Origin: Kocuria salsicia
GTDB lineage: Bacteria > Actinomycetota > Actinomycetes > Actinomycetales > Micrococcaceae
Length of the DNA stretch: 64,000 bases
Assembly (NCBI RefSeq): GCF_007681555.1
Contig: NZ_VELE01000011.1
Coordinates: 1 to 64,000 of the forward strand
Direction: 5' to 3'
In this document: in pieces, positions 17,606 to 28,000 of the stretch
Numbering within the stretch: the stretch's first letter is position 1
Layout of the letters: every line of letters begins with the position of its first letter
Made by a program: the position numbers and the translations under genes
Notes under the pieces: model-generated
The model's input: the letters and a program-made list of their open reading frames with translations, nothing else
What the model was told of the DNA's origin: nothing
Databases searched by the model: none

Positions 17606-18856
17606 TCATGCCTCACGAAAAAAAGTTGTTGTGAAGAGCTGGTTGCCGAACCCGTCGTTCACGCTGACCTCGACATCGCTCCAGTCAGGAATTAAAGACA
17701 GGACCAATCGGCTGCCGAGTAGGGCGGAGGTCTCTTTGACCGTGTGCTCGCCTGCGCGCACTCGGTAGCGGAACATCAACGCCTTGGACTTCGCCGGTAT
17801 CCCGTGGACGACCGGACACAACGACCCGCTGTCGCCCGCGCCCCAGTCCAGGGCCCGGGCGACGGCCGCCTCACGTCCCTGCCCCCAGAAGGGGAACGCG
17901 CTGATGTCCTTCTCGGAAGTCAGTCCGAGATCCTCCAGTGTGCCGACCGTCTGCCGCAGGGTCCCGCCCTCCGCCCACAGTGCCCCTAAAAGCTCACCGA
18001 TGTGTGCCGGGGTGGGCGGCACATGGCCCTCGCCCAGGTTGCGAATCCAGAAGACGTGCTCGGGCCCCGCTTCATAGAGATTGCGACGGACCGGAGAGGC
18101 TCCGTATGCGCGCATGAGTGGTGCCAGGTGAGCCTCCACATGCCAGTCGTTCCAGTTCTGCAGTACCAGCATGCGACGCGGCCGGTGACCCATGCGTACA
18201 TGAGCCATGATTGAATGCTGCACTCCGGCTCGTTCCAACGCGCCTGCCCATCCGCGTGGATGGTCAGCTGGCTCGCCGGTAGCCACCAGTTGTGGGAACG
18301 CCTGTTCGAGGTATGGCCTGACGAGCGGGGGCGAGTACTCCAGAAAATCCGTCTGTGGGTTCCAGACGAGGACCGAGGCGTCGTCGCCGAGAAGATGACC
18401 GTAATACAGGGCGGCGAAACCGCCGGCCGAGCCCCCGACCAGCCACAGGTGCTTGCCGGTCCGCTCAGCGATCGTCCGCAGTGCCTGCAGAATTGCATCT
18501 TGAAACTGCCCGTCCTGGTATCCCGCATACCAGCCGATATTTAGATCCGGGGAGAGCGCCAAGGACGTGTCGGCTACGGCCACGAACGGACCGTCCAGTT
18601 CACGACCGAGGTTCATGCCCGAGAAGAACGGTGGCTTGCGCTCCCCTCGTTTGGATACCGCGCCATTGAAGGTGACGAGGATGTAGTCCTGGTTGCTTCC
18701 CAGGACGTCATTCTTGAAGAGGAGGTCCATGTGGTGCGTGGGAAGACCGACGCGATGGATCCCGTCGGCCCATCTCGGAGCGGAGAAGAATTCGTCAGTG
18801 CCGGACCACTCGTGCAGGTCCGCCTTGAAATATGAGTAGTCGAATTCTTCGAGCAT
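17606..18856 (-). CDS. alpha/beta-hydrolase-fold capsule-locus protein (XcbB/CpsF- or Asp2-like)
   Basis: Predicted 416 aa. ATG 18856 is chosen for GAGGAG about 8 nt upstream; a GTG at 18871 overlapping the upstream stop is the alternative. It carries a nucleophile elbow GGSAGGFAALYYG near residue 145, an Asp candidate in NWNDWHVEAH and a His candidate in GEGHVPPTPAHI, the order expected of an alpha/beta hydrolase. The last ~80 residues form a separate beta-rich region (ALMFRYRVRAGEH). It is paralogous in concept to the 3731-4567 protein at the far side of the cassettes. Last gene of the long minus-strand run; deacylase or acyl-transfer activity on glycan is inferred. Confidence 0.72.
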   Translation of the reverse strand: MLEEFDYSYFKADLHEWSGTDEFFSAPRWADGIHRVGLPTHHMDLLFKNDVLGSNQDYILVTFNGAVSKRGERKPPFFSGMNLGRELDGPFVAVADTSLALSPDLNIGWYAGYQDGQFQDAILQALRTIAERTGKHLWLVGGSAGGFAALYYGHLLGDDASVLVWNPQTDFLEYSPPLVRPYLEQAFPQLVATGEPADHPRGWAGALERAGVQHSIMAHVRMGHRPRRMLVLQNWNDWHVEAHLAPLMRAYGASPVRRNLYEAGPEHVFWIRNLGEGHVPPTPAHIGELLGALWAEGGTLRQTVGTLEDLGLTSEKDISAFPFWGQGREAAVARALDWGAGDSGSLCPVVHGIPAKSKALMFRYRVRAGEHTVKETSALLGSRLVLSLIPDWSDVEVSVNDGFGNQLFTTTFFREA

Positions 18857-18867
18857 GGATTTTCTCC

Positions 18868-20076
18868 TCACACCGTGTAACCGGTCGTCTTCGTTGCCAC
18901 CACACGGTCCCCTAATCGAACGAAGACCTTAACCCGCACTCGTTCGTCATCGAGCTGCACTTCACCGATGTGAGTGCGGGAATACGGCACGGCGTGCACA
19001 CGGTCATTGCCTTTGAGGAAGTAGTACGCAACCGCGGCGTCGGGCCCGTGGGTATACCGGGCGTTCGTCGCATACTTGATTGCGCCCGACTCAAGTCGTC
19101 GGGCCGTTACGGTGAGTTCCGCCGGCAACAGCTCAGTACCCGTGGTGGTGCCCACAGACGACGGCTGTGGGCATTGTCCAATGAAGTCGACGCCGCGAGT
19201 CGTCACGAACCGGCTATGCTCGAGCTGGACATATGCATCCTTATCGGAGACGGATAAGTTGCGGCCTCGTCGGACGTAGCCGAAACTCGGTTGGTTGCCG
19301 CGCACCCGGGTCAGGGTGGTTCCCATGCGTCGGAAGGTTTCGGCACGCCCGGTATCGAAAGTCTCCGGGAGAGACCATACGGATTGCTGCCAGGGGTCGA
19401 ACACCGCGCCGCCTCGGTGGGCAAAGAACTTGTTACCGCTCATGCAGCGGATGAAGTCGACGTCACGAACCAGATGACCGTCCGGATCCGCCCGAATCAG
19501 GTAGCAGCGTTCGAGGCCCACCGCCAGGACCTCGGTCGGGTCGGTCGATCGATCTAAGAGATCGGTGGCCACCCCCAGGACATTGCGGATGTGCCACGGC
19601 GCGAACACGTCGTCGTCATCGATGCCCATCCGCACCACCAGATCGTATCCGGCGAGATGCACGTTCTCGTGGGCTCGGCGGGACATGGCCTCGCGGCGAG
19701 GCCATTGTTTGTTGGGCGCCATTGCCATGTCCACGTGCGAGGTGGAGAGATGTCCGTAGCCGCCGGTGGGATGGGTATAGATGAATACGCTCACCCGCAG
19801 ACCCGCTGGCGCCCCCACCGCCGCGACTTCTGCCTCGATCCGGCGGGCGATGTGCAGCTTGTCCGAGGAGACGTAAACGGTGTGGAGGACGTCCACCCCG
19901 TCCGGTATGTCCTGGGCGAGGATGCTGCGGAGGGTGGAACGGTAGCGATGGAAGTATTCCTCAATGCGCCCAGTCACCGTCTCTACGTCACAGAACACCG
20001 TCTCGATCGTCACCAGGGTGGAGGTGTGGGCGGGAGAGGCCGGCGACATGGGATCGGTTGTGGAAATCAGGGTCAT
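18868..20076 (-). CDS. glycosyltransferase (rhamnosyltransferase-like) with C-terminal beta-domain
   Basis: Predicted 402 aa. GT-A-like features are an N-terminal IETVFCDVETV strand, an STLRSILAQ helix and the metal-binding run MGIDDDDVFAPWH near residue 150, similar to the putative rhamnosyl transferase family (PF11316). The last ~90 residues form a distinct beta-domain (AVAYYFLKGND...VPYSRTHIG...RVRVKVFVRLG) that is also found at the end of the heparinase-like protein upstream. The start overlaps the upstream stop by 4 nt, so the two are coupled. Donor sugar not determinable. Confidence 0.72.
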   Translation of the reverse strand: MTLISTTDPMSPASPAHTSTLVTIETVFCDVETVTGRIEEYFHRYRSTLRSILAQDIPDGVDVLHTVYVSSDKLHIARRIEAEVAAVGAPAGLRVSVFIYTHPTGGYGHLSTSHVDMAMAPNKQWPRREAMSRRAHENVHLAGYDLVVRMGIDDDDVFAPWHIRNVLGVATDLLDRSTDPTEVLAVGLERCYLIRADPDGHLVRDVDFIRCMSGNKFFAHRGGAVFDPWQQSVWSLPETFDTGRAETFRRMGTTLTRVRGNQPSFGYVRRGRNLSVSDKDAYVQLEHSRFVTTRGVDFIGQCPQPSSVGTTTGTELLPAELTVTARRLESGAIKYATNARYTHGPDAAVAYYFLKGNDRVHAVPYSRTHIGEVQLDDERVRVKVFVRLGDRVVATKTTGYTV

Positions 20077-22001
20077 GCCGCTGTCACCATCCTGGCGTTG
20101 ATCGTCTTCGTCTCATCCCGGGAGAACACGCGAATACGGCACGATTCCGTGTCCGGGGTGTGGAACGTGCGAGACGCACGTCGGCTGTAGGGCGCCCGTT
20201 CGACGGAGCCATCCGACCGCACGAGGTAGAACGCGTAAAATGGCCCGCCACCTCTGACGACAGCCCGTACCAAGCCGCGTTCCGTGCGGGATACGGTGAC
20301 CTCCATCCCGGTGTTGTCCTGGGCGTGTTCGACGACTGAAACCGTGTGATCCCGTGCCAGTAGCGCGGACGGGATCACGTCTTCGACCCGTCCGTGCAAT
20401 GCATCAGGCGTCATGCGGGAGCCGAGCACGTCAACCGCTGCCTCGTCCCACGGGCCGATCAGAGTCGGGAAGAAACACGAGGGTCCCTGCCCGGTGACGG
20501 CCACCTGATCCACGGGCGCAGCTTTCCGCCATCCCGTGGACGTCCAACCCGCCAGGGGACCCTTCACGCCGCGTCGAATTTCCGTTGTGCCACCGCTCAA
20601 GGTAGTCACGTGAATGCTCTTGTCCTGGTGGCGCAGAATGAAACCCGTGCTCAGACGCTGGGCGCGCACGTCGCGGCCGCAGTTCCAACGCTGTTCCACC
20701 GCGGTGGCGTCCGGCGCTGCCACCGAGTCGAGAACGAGAAGCTGCCGCCGGGCTTTGAGATAAATGACCCGCCGATGGATCCCGACGTCGCTATACCCGG
20801 GGTCTCCGAAGCTCAGGTCCACGTACTCACCGGTCTCCACGCGGTCCAGCAAGGGGACCTCGGTATCTTTTCGATACGTTCTTCCAGGCATTACGACGGC
20901 ATTGTGGCTTTCCCTGCCCACCACGTAGTCCCGCATGGGGCTTTTTCCGTAGTAGTACTTGCCGGAGTCATCGATCCACTGCACACCGTCGGTAGCAAAG
21001 GTCACCGATCCACCGTCGCGGTGGCCGTGGACTTTGTCCTGTCTGCCCCATACCGCGGTGACGAACGTCTCGTCCTCATACGGGCGTTCTTCTCCCCAAC
21101 CGCTGCGAAGGAAGGCGTAGCCGGCGTCGTAAATAGCGGTGGTCGAATCGGGCTTGATTCCCTCTCGCCCTTGAGTGACCACGAAACGAGTGAGCGGGTG
21201 GTTGATCCTGCGGGGATTGCCGCCGTCGGTGTCCCCGATCCGGGCAAATCGTCCCAACGGACTCGTCGCGTGGGCCAACAGCTGCGGTGCCAGGTCGAGT
21301 CGATGCGAGAGTTCCGGGCGGGGAATCCCCTCCAGATCCAGGCGTCTCAGAGCATCGTTCCACCACTCGTAGTTTTGCAGGTGGTAGCCGAGAGAACCCT
21401 CTTCATTCGCGCCCTGTTCGTCGTAGGCCGCCGCGAGCTGGTCCAAGAGCCGCTCGAGCGCGAGTTCGGTCACCTCAGGATCTTCCAATACCACGCCCAG
21501 TACGAACAGCCCCACATGTTGGTGGAATCCGTGATTACCCCGTTTGAGATGGGAGGGTTCGGATAGCCAGGCCACATGGTCGTGGAGAGAGCTCAGGAGC
21601 CACTCCTGCTCCCCCACCACCGTGAGACCGTGACATAGTTCCATGGATCGAATGCCGTCGCTCATGTCAATCCACGACCACCGCGTCTGTCCCGCGCCCG
21701 GTGGGTTGGTGGTGATCCACGAATGCGCCAAGAATTCCCACCGTTGCGCCGCCTCGACATCTCCGCGGTTGGCGGCGCGCCGGAGCGGATCCAGCCACCG
21801 CAGCATGTGGTACTGGAACTGCCAGTTGTTGTCCTGAAAAGGGTTTTCCCGCCAGGTGGGTTCTTCCGGGAGCGACCACGCTTTGTGCGGCGCCATGGTG
21901 AGACGGCCCGCCTTGAGATCGTTGACCTTGGCGTCCTCATCGGCTGATGGACGGAAGTGGGTGCCCAGCGCCTGTCGCCGAGCCGCGTCGAGGTTCACCA
22001 T
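20073..22001 (-). CDS. heparinase II/III-like polysaccharide lyase family protein
   Basis: Predicted 642 aa. An N-terminal alpha/alpha toroid-like region is followed by the heparinase II/III signature region (GYAFLRSGWGEE, then HGHRDGGSVTF and ESHNAVV) and a beta-sandwich, the usual order of PF07940 proteins. No signal peptide is visible, so it may act in the cytoplasm, as sometimes seen for lyase-like proteins inside capsule loci, or leave by a nonclassical route. The C-terminal ~80 residues (FYAFYLVRSDG...APYSRRASR...RIRVFSRDE) match the tail of the following glycosyltransferase. Lyases of this class cleave uronic-acid glycans, fitting a uronate polymer. Starts 5 nt after the upstream stop. 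Confidence 0.8.
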   Translation of the reverse strand: MVNLDAARRQALGTHFRPSADEDAKVNDLKAGRLTMAPHKAWSLPEEPTWRENPFQDNNWQFQYHMLRWLDPLRRAANRGDVEAAQRWEFLAHSWITTNPPGAGQTRWSWIDMSDGIRSMELCHGLTVVGEQEWLLSSLHDHVAWLSEPSHLKRGNHGFHQHVGLFVLGVVLEDPEVTELALERLLDQLAAAYDEQGANEEGSLGYHLQNYEWWNDALRRLDLEGIPRPELSHRLDLAPQLLAHATSPLGRFARIGDTDGGNPRRINHPLTRFVVTQGREGIKPDSTTAIYDAGYAFLRSGWGEERPYEDETFVTAVWGRQDKVHGHRDGGSVTFATDGVQWIDDSGKYYYGKSPMRDYVVGRESHNAVVMPGRTYRKDTEVPLLDRVETGEYVDLSFGDPGYSDVGIHRRVIYLKARRQLLVLDSVAAPDATAVEQRWNCGRDVRAQRLSTGFILRHQDKSIHVTTLSGGTTEIRRGVKGPLAGWTSTGWRKAAPVDQVAVTGQGPSCFFPTLIGPWDEAAVDVLGSRMTPDALHGRVEDVIPSALLARDHTVSVVEHAQDNTGMEVTVSRTERGLVRAVVRGGGPFYAFYLVRSDGSVERAPYSRRASRTFHTPDTESCRIRVFSRDETKTINARMVTAA

Positions 22002-22006
22002 GCGGG

Positions 22007-24721
22007 TCAGCTTTCCGCGCCGACGAGGACATCCGCGGGCGCGAGTTGTTCCTCCGCGGGCCGGGGTACAACGCGCAGTGGCGACGTCGGTTCCTGCGGG
22101 TCGTCGTGTGTGAGTTCAACCTCGTAGAGCGCGCACAATTCGTCCAGCAACGCGCGACACTCGGCCTTCTGCTCCGCGGGCACGAAACGGTTGAACTTGT
22201 TCACGAGCCACCCGTCGAAGAATGCGTCCACCCGGGTATGACAATAGGCGTCGTACAGCCCCTCCCGTCGGAGCCACTCCGCCCGGTAGTGCTCCAGGGG
22301 TAGGTATTTGCGGAACAGGCTCGGCCCCACCGTGTTGATCATCGAGTTGGACACGGCCCCGTAATAGACGTGGATGGGCAGGCGGACCGTAGCGATCCGC
22401 CTGGCCCCGTGGAGCATCTGCTGGAACGCCAGGGAATCCTGGCCCAGGGCACCCACCGGTTGATGCAGACCGATGGCGCGCAACCATTGCGTGTTCGCCA
22501 CGAGTGCCTGGATGCTCATGGGCTGGAAGTTGATCCGCTGCAGGGCGTCCTCCGGGACCATCAGACCGCCCGTGGGATCCTCCGGTAGGTTCTTCGTCAG
22601 GATTTTGACGTTCGGGACGTGCCGGCGGTACGAGGAGAGCTTGATCATGTCCCCGATCGCGAATTGCACCCCGAGCTCGCGGACGGTCTCCAGCAACACG
22701 CGGAACCCATCGTTGAGCGCTTCGTTGTCCGGGTCCAAGTACGTGATGTAGGGCGCCGTCGCGAGTTTCAGTCCCTCGTTTCGCGGCCGGGACGCGCTGC
22801 CCGATCCGCCTGTCTCGAAGAAGTGGGCGCGCACGTTGTCGTACCGCGCCGCGAGTTCGCGCACCGCGAGCACCGTGTCGTGATCGGTGGAGCCGTCGTC
22901 GATGAGCAGGATCTCCATGTCCCTGAAGATCGTGGAGCGTTCCAGGGAGCGGAAGCACTTGGAGACCAGGTGTTTGCCGTTGTTGAACACCGGGACCACC
23001 ACGGTCAACTGTGGGGCGTCGGTGAGCGTGACCTCGATGCGCTCGCCAACCCGGGGCCCCGCGCCGAACGGCGCGGTGCTGTAGGCCCGCCCCTCGATCC
23101 GCCCGGAGTCAAGCCACGTCTGCAGCACCGGGGTATCCGCCTGGACGCGGAGGCCGCTGCGAGCACTGCTGCGAACCCGGCCCGTGAGCTCGTGATCGTC
23201 GAGGCTCGTGATCCCGCCGTTCGTCTCGAAGCCGTTCTTCGTGGCCACGTCCACGTCCGCGTACCGGAACACGTTGAGCAGGTCGCGCACGTGGCCGCTC
23301 GCGTAGTCATGATCGGCGGACACGGGCACGACGACGTCGAAGTCGTCCCGGCGCTGCGCCAACTCGCCCCGAGTGAGGACGCTCACGAGTGCTGTCTGCG
23401 TGTCGGCGATCTCACGCGCGTGGTCGATCGTGGTGTCACCGTCCGGAACGACCGCCACTCGTTCGTGCAAGGACGCGACGGGGGCACCCACGGCGGAGAG
23501 CATGTCCGACATGCGCTGCCACGCCGTGTCGTGTTCCCACACGCGCCGCAAACCGTCGGACTGTGCGCGGTAGAGCCGCTCCCCCGTCATGCCGTCCAGG
23601 ATGAGGGGTACCTCCCGCGGTCGGTCGATCAGCTGGACCTCGGGGTAACGATCATTGACGGCGAGTGAGTAGTTGGAGAGAACGAACGCGCCCATCGCCT
23701 GCAGCTCCACCACTCGGTTGGCGTACATGGTCCCGGAATTGGTGACCGAGTTGAGGTTGAGATGGACGTCCACGCTGCGTTGGACCTTCATGAGTTCACG
23801 GTGGCCCAGCCCTGGGCCCACGTGGTCGACGAACTCCTGGGGGTAGAAGTACTTGGGATCGCCCAGGGACGAGTTCCGATCCACGATCAACAGATCCCGT
23901 CCGGCATCCAGGACGCCCGAGAACAGGAACCGCGCCGCCGATTGTCTTGCGGGGTACTTGTGAGAGAGCCAGGACCCGGCGAACAAGATTTCGGAGTGGC
24001 GTACCCGCCGGGATCCCACGGGCGTGTGCAGTAGGGGGTTGACACCGAAGGTCAGGGGGCGGATGTCCCCCACCTCGGGGCAATCCGCGGCGTAGCTCGG
24101 GATCATTTCCTGTGCGGAGGTGAAGATCACGTCCGCTTCCTGGGCGAGGGGACGGAACCGGGCGTAATTGGGCGGGTCTTCTTTGGAGTAGAAGATCACG
24201 GGCACATCGCGTGCGCGGAAGGCCGGGATGACCTCGGAGCGCACGAGCCCCGCGGACGCCGTGGTGCCGTGCCAGTCCTCGAACCGGCCCCGCCACGTGG
24301 ATGTCAGGATGAGCACATCGCTGGTGCGAGCCACGTCCCGGAAGTTCTCCGGTGTCACGTACGTGATGTTCGCCGTGCCCTCGTACGTCTCGTACAGGAA
24401 CGTGTCCGCGATCATGGCCACCCGGGCCGGGTGCGGGGTCAAGACACGGGTACCGGCGTGATCGGGCAGCCCCGCCACGGATTCCACGAGGTCGCGGACC
24501 TGCTCGGCTCGCCCGTTGTGTGACAACCACTCGGGATACTGCTCCTGCGTGATCACCGGGTTCAACCGGTCCGCGCGGTTACGGCGCGCGTAGTCCTTGA
24601 ACGCCCGGGAGCGGAACCAGTGCCGGTCCGTTGCAGCCGTGGCTTCCCTCAACTGGAGTTCCTCGATCCGGGTGCGAACCTTGGCACGCCGTCGCTTCAC
24701 CTGGTCCATGTTCATCGCCAT
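22007..24721 (-). CDS. CgeB-like glycosyltransferase fused to GT2
   Basis: Predicted 904 aa, ATG 24721 with GGAAGG upstream, starting inside the end of the coiled-coil gene. Residues about 120-440 form a CgeB-like GT-B module: FYSKEDPPNYARF, HLNLNSVTNSGTMYANRVVE. Residues about 570-800 are a GT2 domain: LTVVVPVFNNG, IDDGSTDHDT, SRPRNEGL, YLDPDNE. The same CgeB-like module is in the 25065-29516 and 30941-32860 proteins. A bifunctional polymer-extending transferase is likely; sugars unknown. Confidence 0.82.
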   Translation of the reverse strand: MAMNMDQVKRRRAKVRTRIEELQLREATAATDRHWFRSRAFKDYARRNRADRLNPVITQEQYPEWLSHNGRAEQVRDLVESVAGLPDHAGTRVLTPHPARVAMIADTFLYETYEGTANITYVTPENFRDVARTSDVLILTSTWRGRFEDWHGTTASAGLVRSEVIPAFRARDVPVIFYSKEDPPNYARFRPLAQEADVIFTSAQEMIPSYAADCPEVGDIRPLTFGVNPLLHTPVGSRRVRHSEILFAGSWLSHKYPARQSAARFLFSGVLDAGRDLLIVDRNSSLGDPKYFYPQEFVDHVGPGLGHRELMKVQRSVDVHLNLNSVTNSGTMYANRVVELQAMGAFVLSNYSLAVNDRYPEVQLIDRPREVPLILDGMTGERLYRAQSDGLRRVWEHDTAWQRMSDMLSAVGAPVASLHERVAVVPDGDTTIDHAREIADTQTALVSVLTRGELAQRRDDFDVVVPVSADHDYASGHVRDLLNVFRYADVDVATKNGFETNGGITSLDDHELTGRVRSSARSGLRVQADTPVLQTWLDSGRIEGRAYSTAPFGAGPRVGERIEVTLTDAPQLTVVVPVFNNGKHLVSKCFRSLERSTIFRDMEILLIDDGSTDHDTVLAVRELAARYDNVRAHFFETGGSGSASRPRNEGLKLATAPYITYLDPDNEALNDGFRVLLETVRELGVQFAIGDMIKLSSYRRHVPNVKILTKNLPEDPTGGLMVPEDALQRINFQPMSIQALVANTQWLRAIGLHQPVGALGQDSLAFQQMLHGARRIATVRLPIHVYYGAVSNSMINTVGPSLFRKYLPLEHYRAEWLRREGLYDAYCHTRVDAFFDGWLVNKFNRFVPAEQKAECRALLDELCALYEVELTHDDPQEPTSPLRVVPRPAEEQLAPADVLVGAES

Positions 24722-25068
24722 GACCGCACCGCCTTCCGCAGCTTCCACACGCGTCGTTGCAGCCTGAAGGTGCGCGAGGCCCTGGTGCGCTCCCACTGTT
24801 CGCGGGCAGTGTCCCGCTCCTCACGCGTTTTACGGAGTTCGGACTCCAACCACCACACCTTCTTCAGGTAGGTCCGTTCCTGCGTCTTCAGTTGCTCGTC
24901 CCGGGACTCGAGGTTCTGGAAGAACCGGATCTCCTTCTCGTAACTGGCCACCAGCTCCTCGCTCAGTCGGCGAATTTCCTGCGCTTGTTGGGCCAGAAGG
25001 TCACTGAGGACATCGACCGCGTCGGCGTGGTCGGCGGCGGCGCCCACTGGGGTCGGGTGCGCATTCAT
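24712..25068 (-). CDS. coiled-coil protein of the glycosyltransferase operon
   Basis: Predicted 118 aa. Residues about 20-100 form heptad-rich helices (IRRLSEELVASYEKEIRFF, LESELRKTREERDTAREQWE), then a basic tail SRTFRLQRRVWKLRKAVR. Tails of this SRTFRL type commonly follow coiled coils in actinobacterial wall-glycan glycosyltransferases. The gene overlaps both neighbours, so it is probably a scaffold or chain-length partner of the two large transferases flanking it. No catalytic motif. Confidence 0.75.
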   Translation of the reverse strand: MNAHPTPVGAAADHADAVDVLSDLLAQQAQEIRRLSEELVASYEKEIRFFQNLESRDEQLKTQERTYLKKVWWLESELRKTREERDTAREQWERTRASRTFRLQRRVWKLRKAVRSWR

Positions 25069-28000
25069 GATCGTGGGCCTCCGATGGGGGCTAGGGCGCG
25101 GTCCAACTGCTCATGGACGTCGGCGGCGTCGAACGTGGATGTCGTGAAGTCGTGTGCGTTGTGGCTGAACGAACGGCGCGTCTCCGGGTCTCGCGAGAGA
25201 TCCAGGATGCGTTGCGCCATCTCGTGGACGGACGGGACCAGCCATTCCCTGGGATAGATGAGATCCGCACCGGGCCAGTCCAGGGACACGGGAACACCGC
25301 CGGATGCTGCGACATCCGGGAGGGTCAGGTGGAATGACTCGTGGTCGCTCACCGAGATGCCGTATCCCACACCCCGGTACCACTCGGCCATGTCGTTGCC
25401 GTGCGGGTCGAAGCGGATGACCTCCCTGCCGGCGCGTTGATTGAGCTCGTCGACGCGGCGGTAGCACGCCCGGTACCACTCGAGTTCCTCGGGTCGCTTG
25501 TGCATCCACTCGTAGTCCTCGGGACGCTTACCCTTGACCCGCAACGAGAACTCGGGATCCACGGCTACGAGCTGCTCCATGAGATCCACGGCGCGGTCGA
25601 GCCGTTTCAACTGAGGGACGATCCCCACGAACCCCACGGTCTTCAGCGCGCTCTCGTGCTTGTCACGGGCCAGGTCCGCCGTGCGGACCACGTTGGGGAT
25701 CACCGTGCACGTGGCGCGAGGAAGCCCGTGACTCGTGATCGCGGCCTCGCGCATGAGATCACTCACGAACACGTACTGGGACACCTGCTCGTGCCGGATC
25801 CGGCGCAGGTAGGGCCCGCGCAATTCCTGCGCGTGAACCCGCACGATCAGCCGCTGGTGGTCGTTCACGTGTTCCGAGTACCAGATCGCATTGCCCAGAC
25901 CCCATTCGCAGAACACCACGTCCGCTTCCGCGAGCAGCTCCGCGGAGCGCTGTTCATCGTGATGCGCGTGGTTGTCCCACTGATCCACCAGCACTCGTGC
26001 CCCTGTGGCACGAAGGTGATTCAGCCACGAGGAGATGAACTTCAGGTCGTGTCCCGCCACGAGGATCGTGCCGGCACGCTCCACCGCACTCTCACCGGAC
26101 GGGGTGGCCACGAGCTGACGCGTGGGCTCGTCCGATGGCGGAAGCGTCACCGTGAGGGTGGCGGCCGAGTCCACGGCACGGAACGACATGTCCGGGTCTT
26201 TCACGAGGGTCGCCCGAAGCATTCCCCAGGCATCGTGCGTGTTCGTACCGGGAACCGCGAACACTCGAGCATCCTCGTCCGCCCCGCGCGAGCGCCCTGC
26301 GATCTTGTCCCAGTATCCCCAGCGCGTGGTCTGCAGCAGGTCCTCCGCCCATGTCCGTGCAGGGTCCTCGGGCGGGTACGCCCAGAACTCGACGTCGTGG
26401 AGATAGGGTTCGCGATAGCCGAGCACGCGTACGCCGTGCGCCTCGAGCGCGGCGCGGGCAGCGGCGTCGTCGTCCGTCAACCGCACCGTGCTGGGCAGGA
26501 CGGATTGACGCAGGATCCCCGGGACCTGTTCGGGGCGCGCGGTGAGACCCCACCGTGGCAGCGAGAACGCCTCGACCGGTAGACCCGCGGTACGTGCGAG
26601 GATCACCAGGGCTGTGTCCACCGTGTGCGCGCGCAAGACCGTGCGCAGCTGCAGCCACACCTCGCGCAACCGCTCTTCCGGATCGGCGCTCCATGCCCCC
26701 AGAAGAGCCTTGGCGTATGCCGCATTGTTGGTGCAGGGAATGCCATCGTCGAACGTCTCGGTGATGCCCCGCGCCCAGCTCGAGAGGACCGCTCCCCCAC
26801 ACGCCGCGATCTCCACGACCCGGCGGGAGAACATGGTGGGTGAGTACGGGGCGGAATTGACGTTGAGGCTGGCCACGTGCGCGCGGTAGCTGTCGATCAC
26901 CTCGTCGTAGGGCAATGCCCCCCGCACCCATTGCCTGAACTCGGGTGGGAATCGGTACGGTGAGTCCGGGATGGCCAATTGCCGGTCGTAAATGGCCAGC
27001 CCGTACGGCTTGGCCGTGCCGAGCAATTGCTCGAGCTGCTGGGAGCGCTCGGGGTATCGCTGCCCGTAGTAGGTCCCGGCATAGGCAATGGTGTCCTCCG
27101 GCGCCCGTGCACCCGGGAGGGGGTTGTGGATCGCGGGTTGGGCATAGAAGGGCAGGGAAGAGGACGTAACGGCGCGACCGCCGCTCAGGAAACGCGCTGT
27201 GTGAAGATACTCCGGGATCATGTCCGCGTCCGTGGTGAACACGTGATCGCACAGCGCCCCGGTCCTGCGGAACCGGTTGATGTGCACCGGATCCTCTTTG
27301 TTCCAGAACACGGTGGGGATCCCGGCGTGGCGGCATCGCGCGAGGAGGTCCCGCAGCTGCGTGTGCTCCTCGTCCGAGTAGTACCCCACCCTGTGGTGCC
27401 ATACACCGCCGTTGCCCGACCACGCCGATTCGACGAACACCAGGTCCAGGTTCTCGCCGGCCAGTTGCTCGGCGTAATCGGCCGGGCCCAGCGGGATGAT
27501 CGTGGCCGAGCGGCGCAGGGTCTCCGTGGTGAACTCGTCCGCGATCAGACCGATCCGCAGATCCTTGAGGGACCGGCCACCGTGTGCCAGGGCGTCGTGG
27601 TCCGCCGTGGCCTGGGCATAGACCCGACGGACCACCGGGCCGAGGTTCCTCCACTGCCGCTCGTCCACGGCCCACAGACGGCCGGCTTGCCCCTGCGACA
27701 CGCGCAGTTCAGGATCCTCGATGAGCTTCTGCAGCGCGTTCGCGAGGGACTTGGGGTTCCCGGCTCGGCTCAGCAGACCGCGCGGCCCGGCGCTCTCCCC
27801 CTCCACGGCACCCACGAGTGCACGGTGCGGTGAGACGTCCGAGAGCACCACCGGTTTGGCTGCGCTGAACGCCTCGAGTGGCTTGAGCGGCGAAACCATC
27901 TCCGTCACGGGCAAGCTGGTGCGGGGGCACGCCACGATGTCCACGCAGCTCATGAACCGGGCGATCTCACTCGCGGGCCGTCGGCCTACGAATTTCACTC

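Noticed and set aside
26092-27675. 527-codon minus-strand frame
   Set aside because: Gly/Arg/Pro-rich translation typical of an out-of-frame shadow inside the 1483-aa glycosyltransferase gene.
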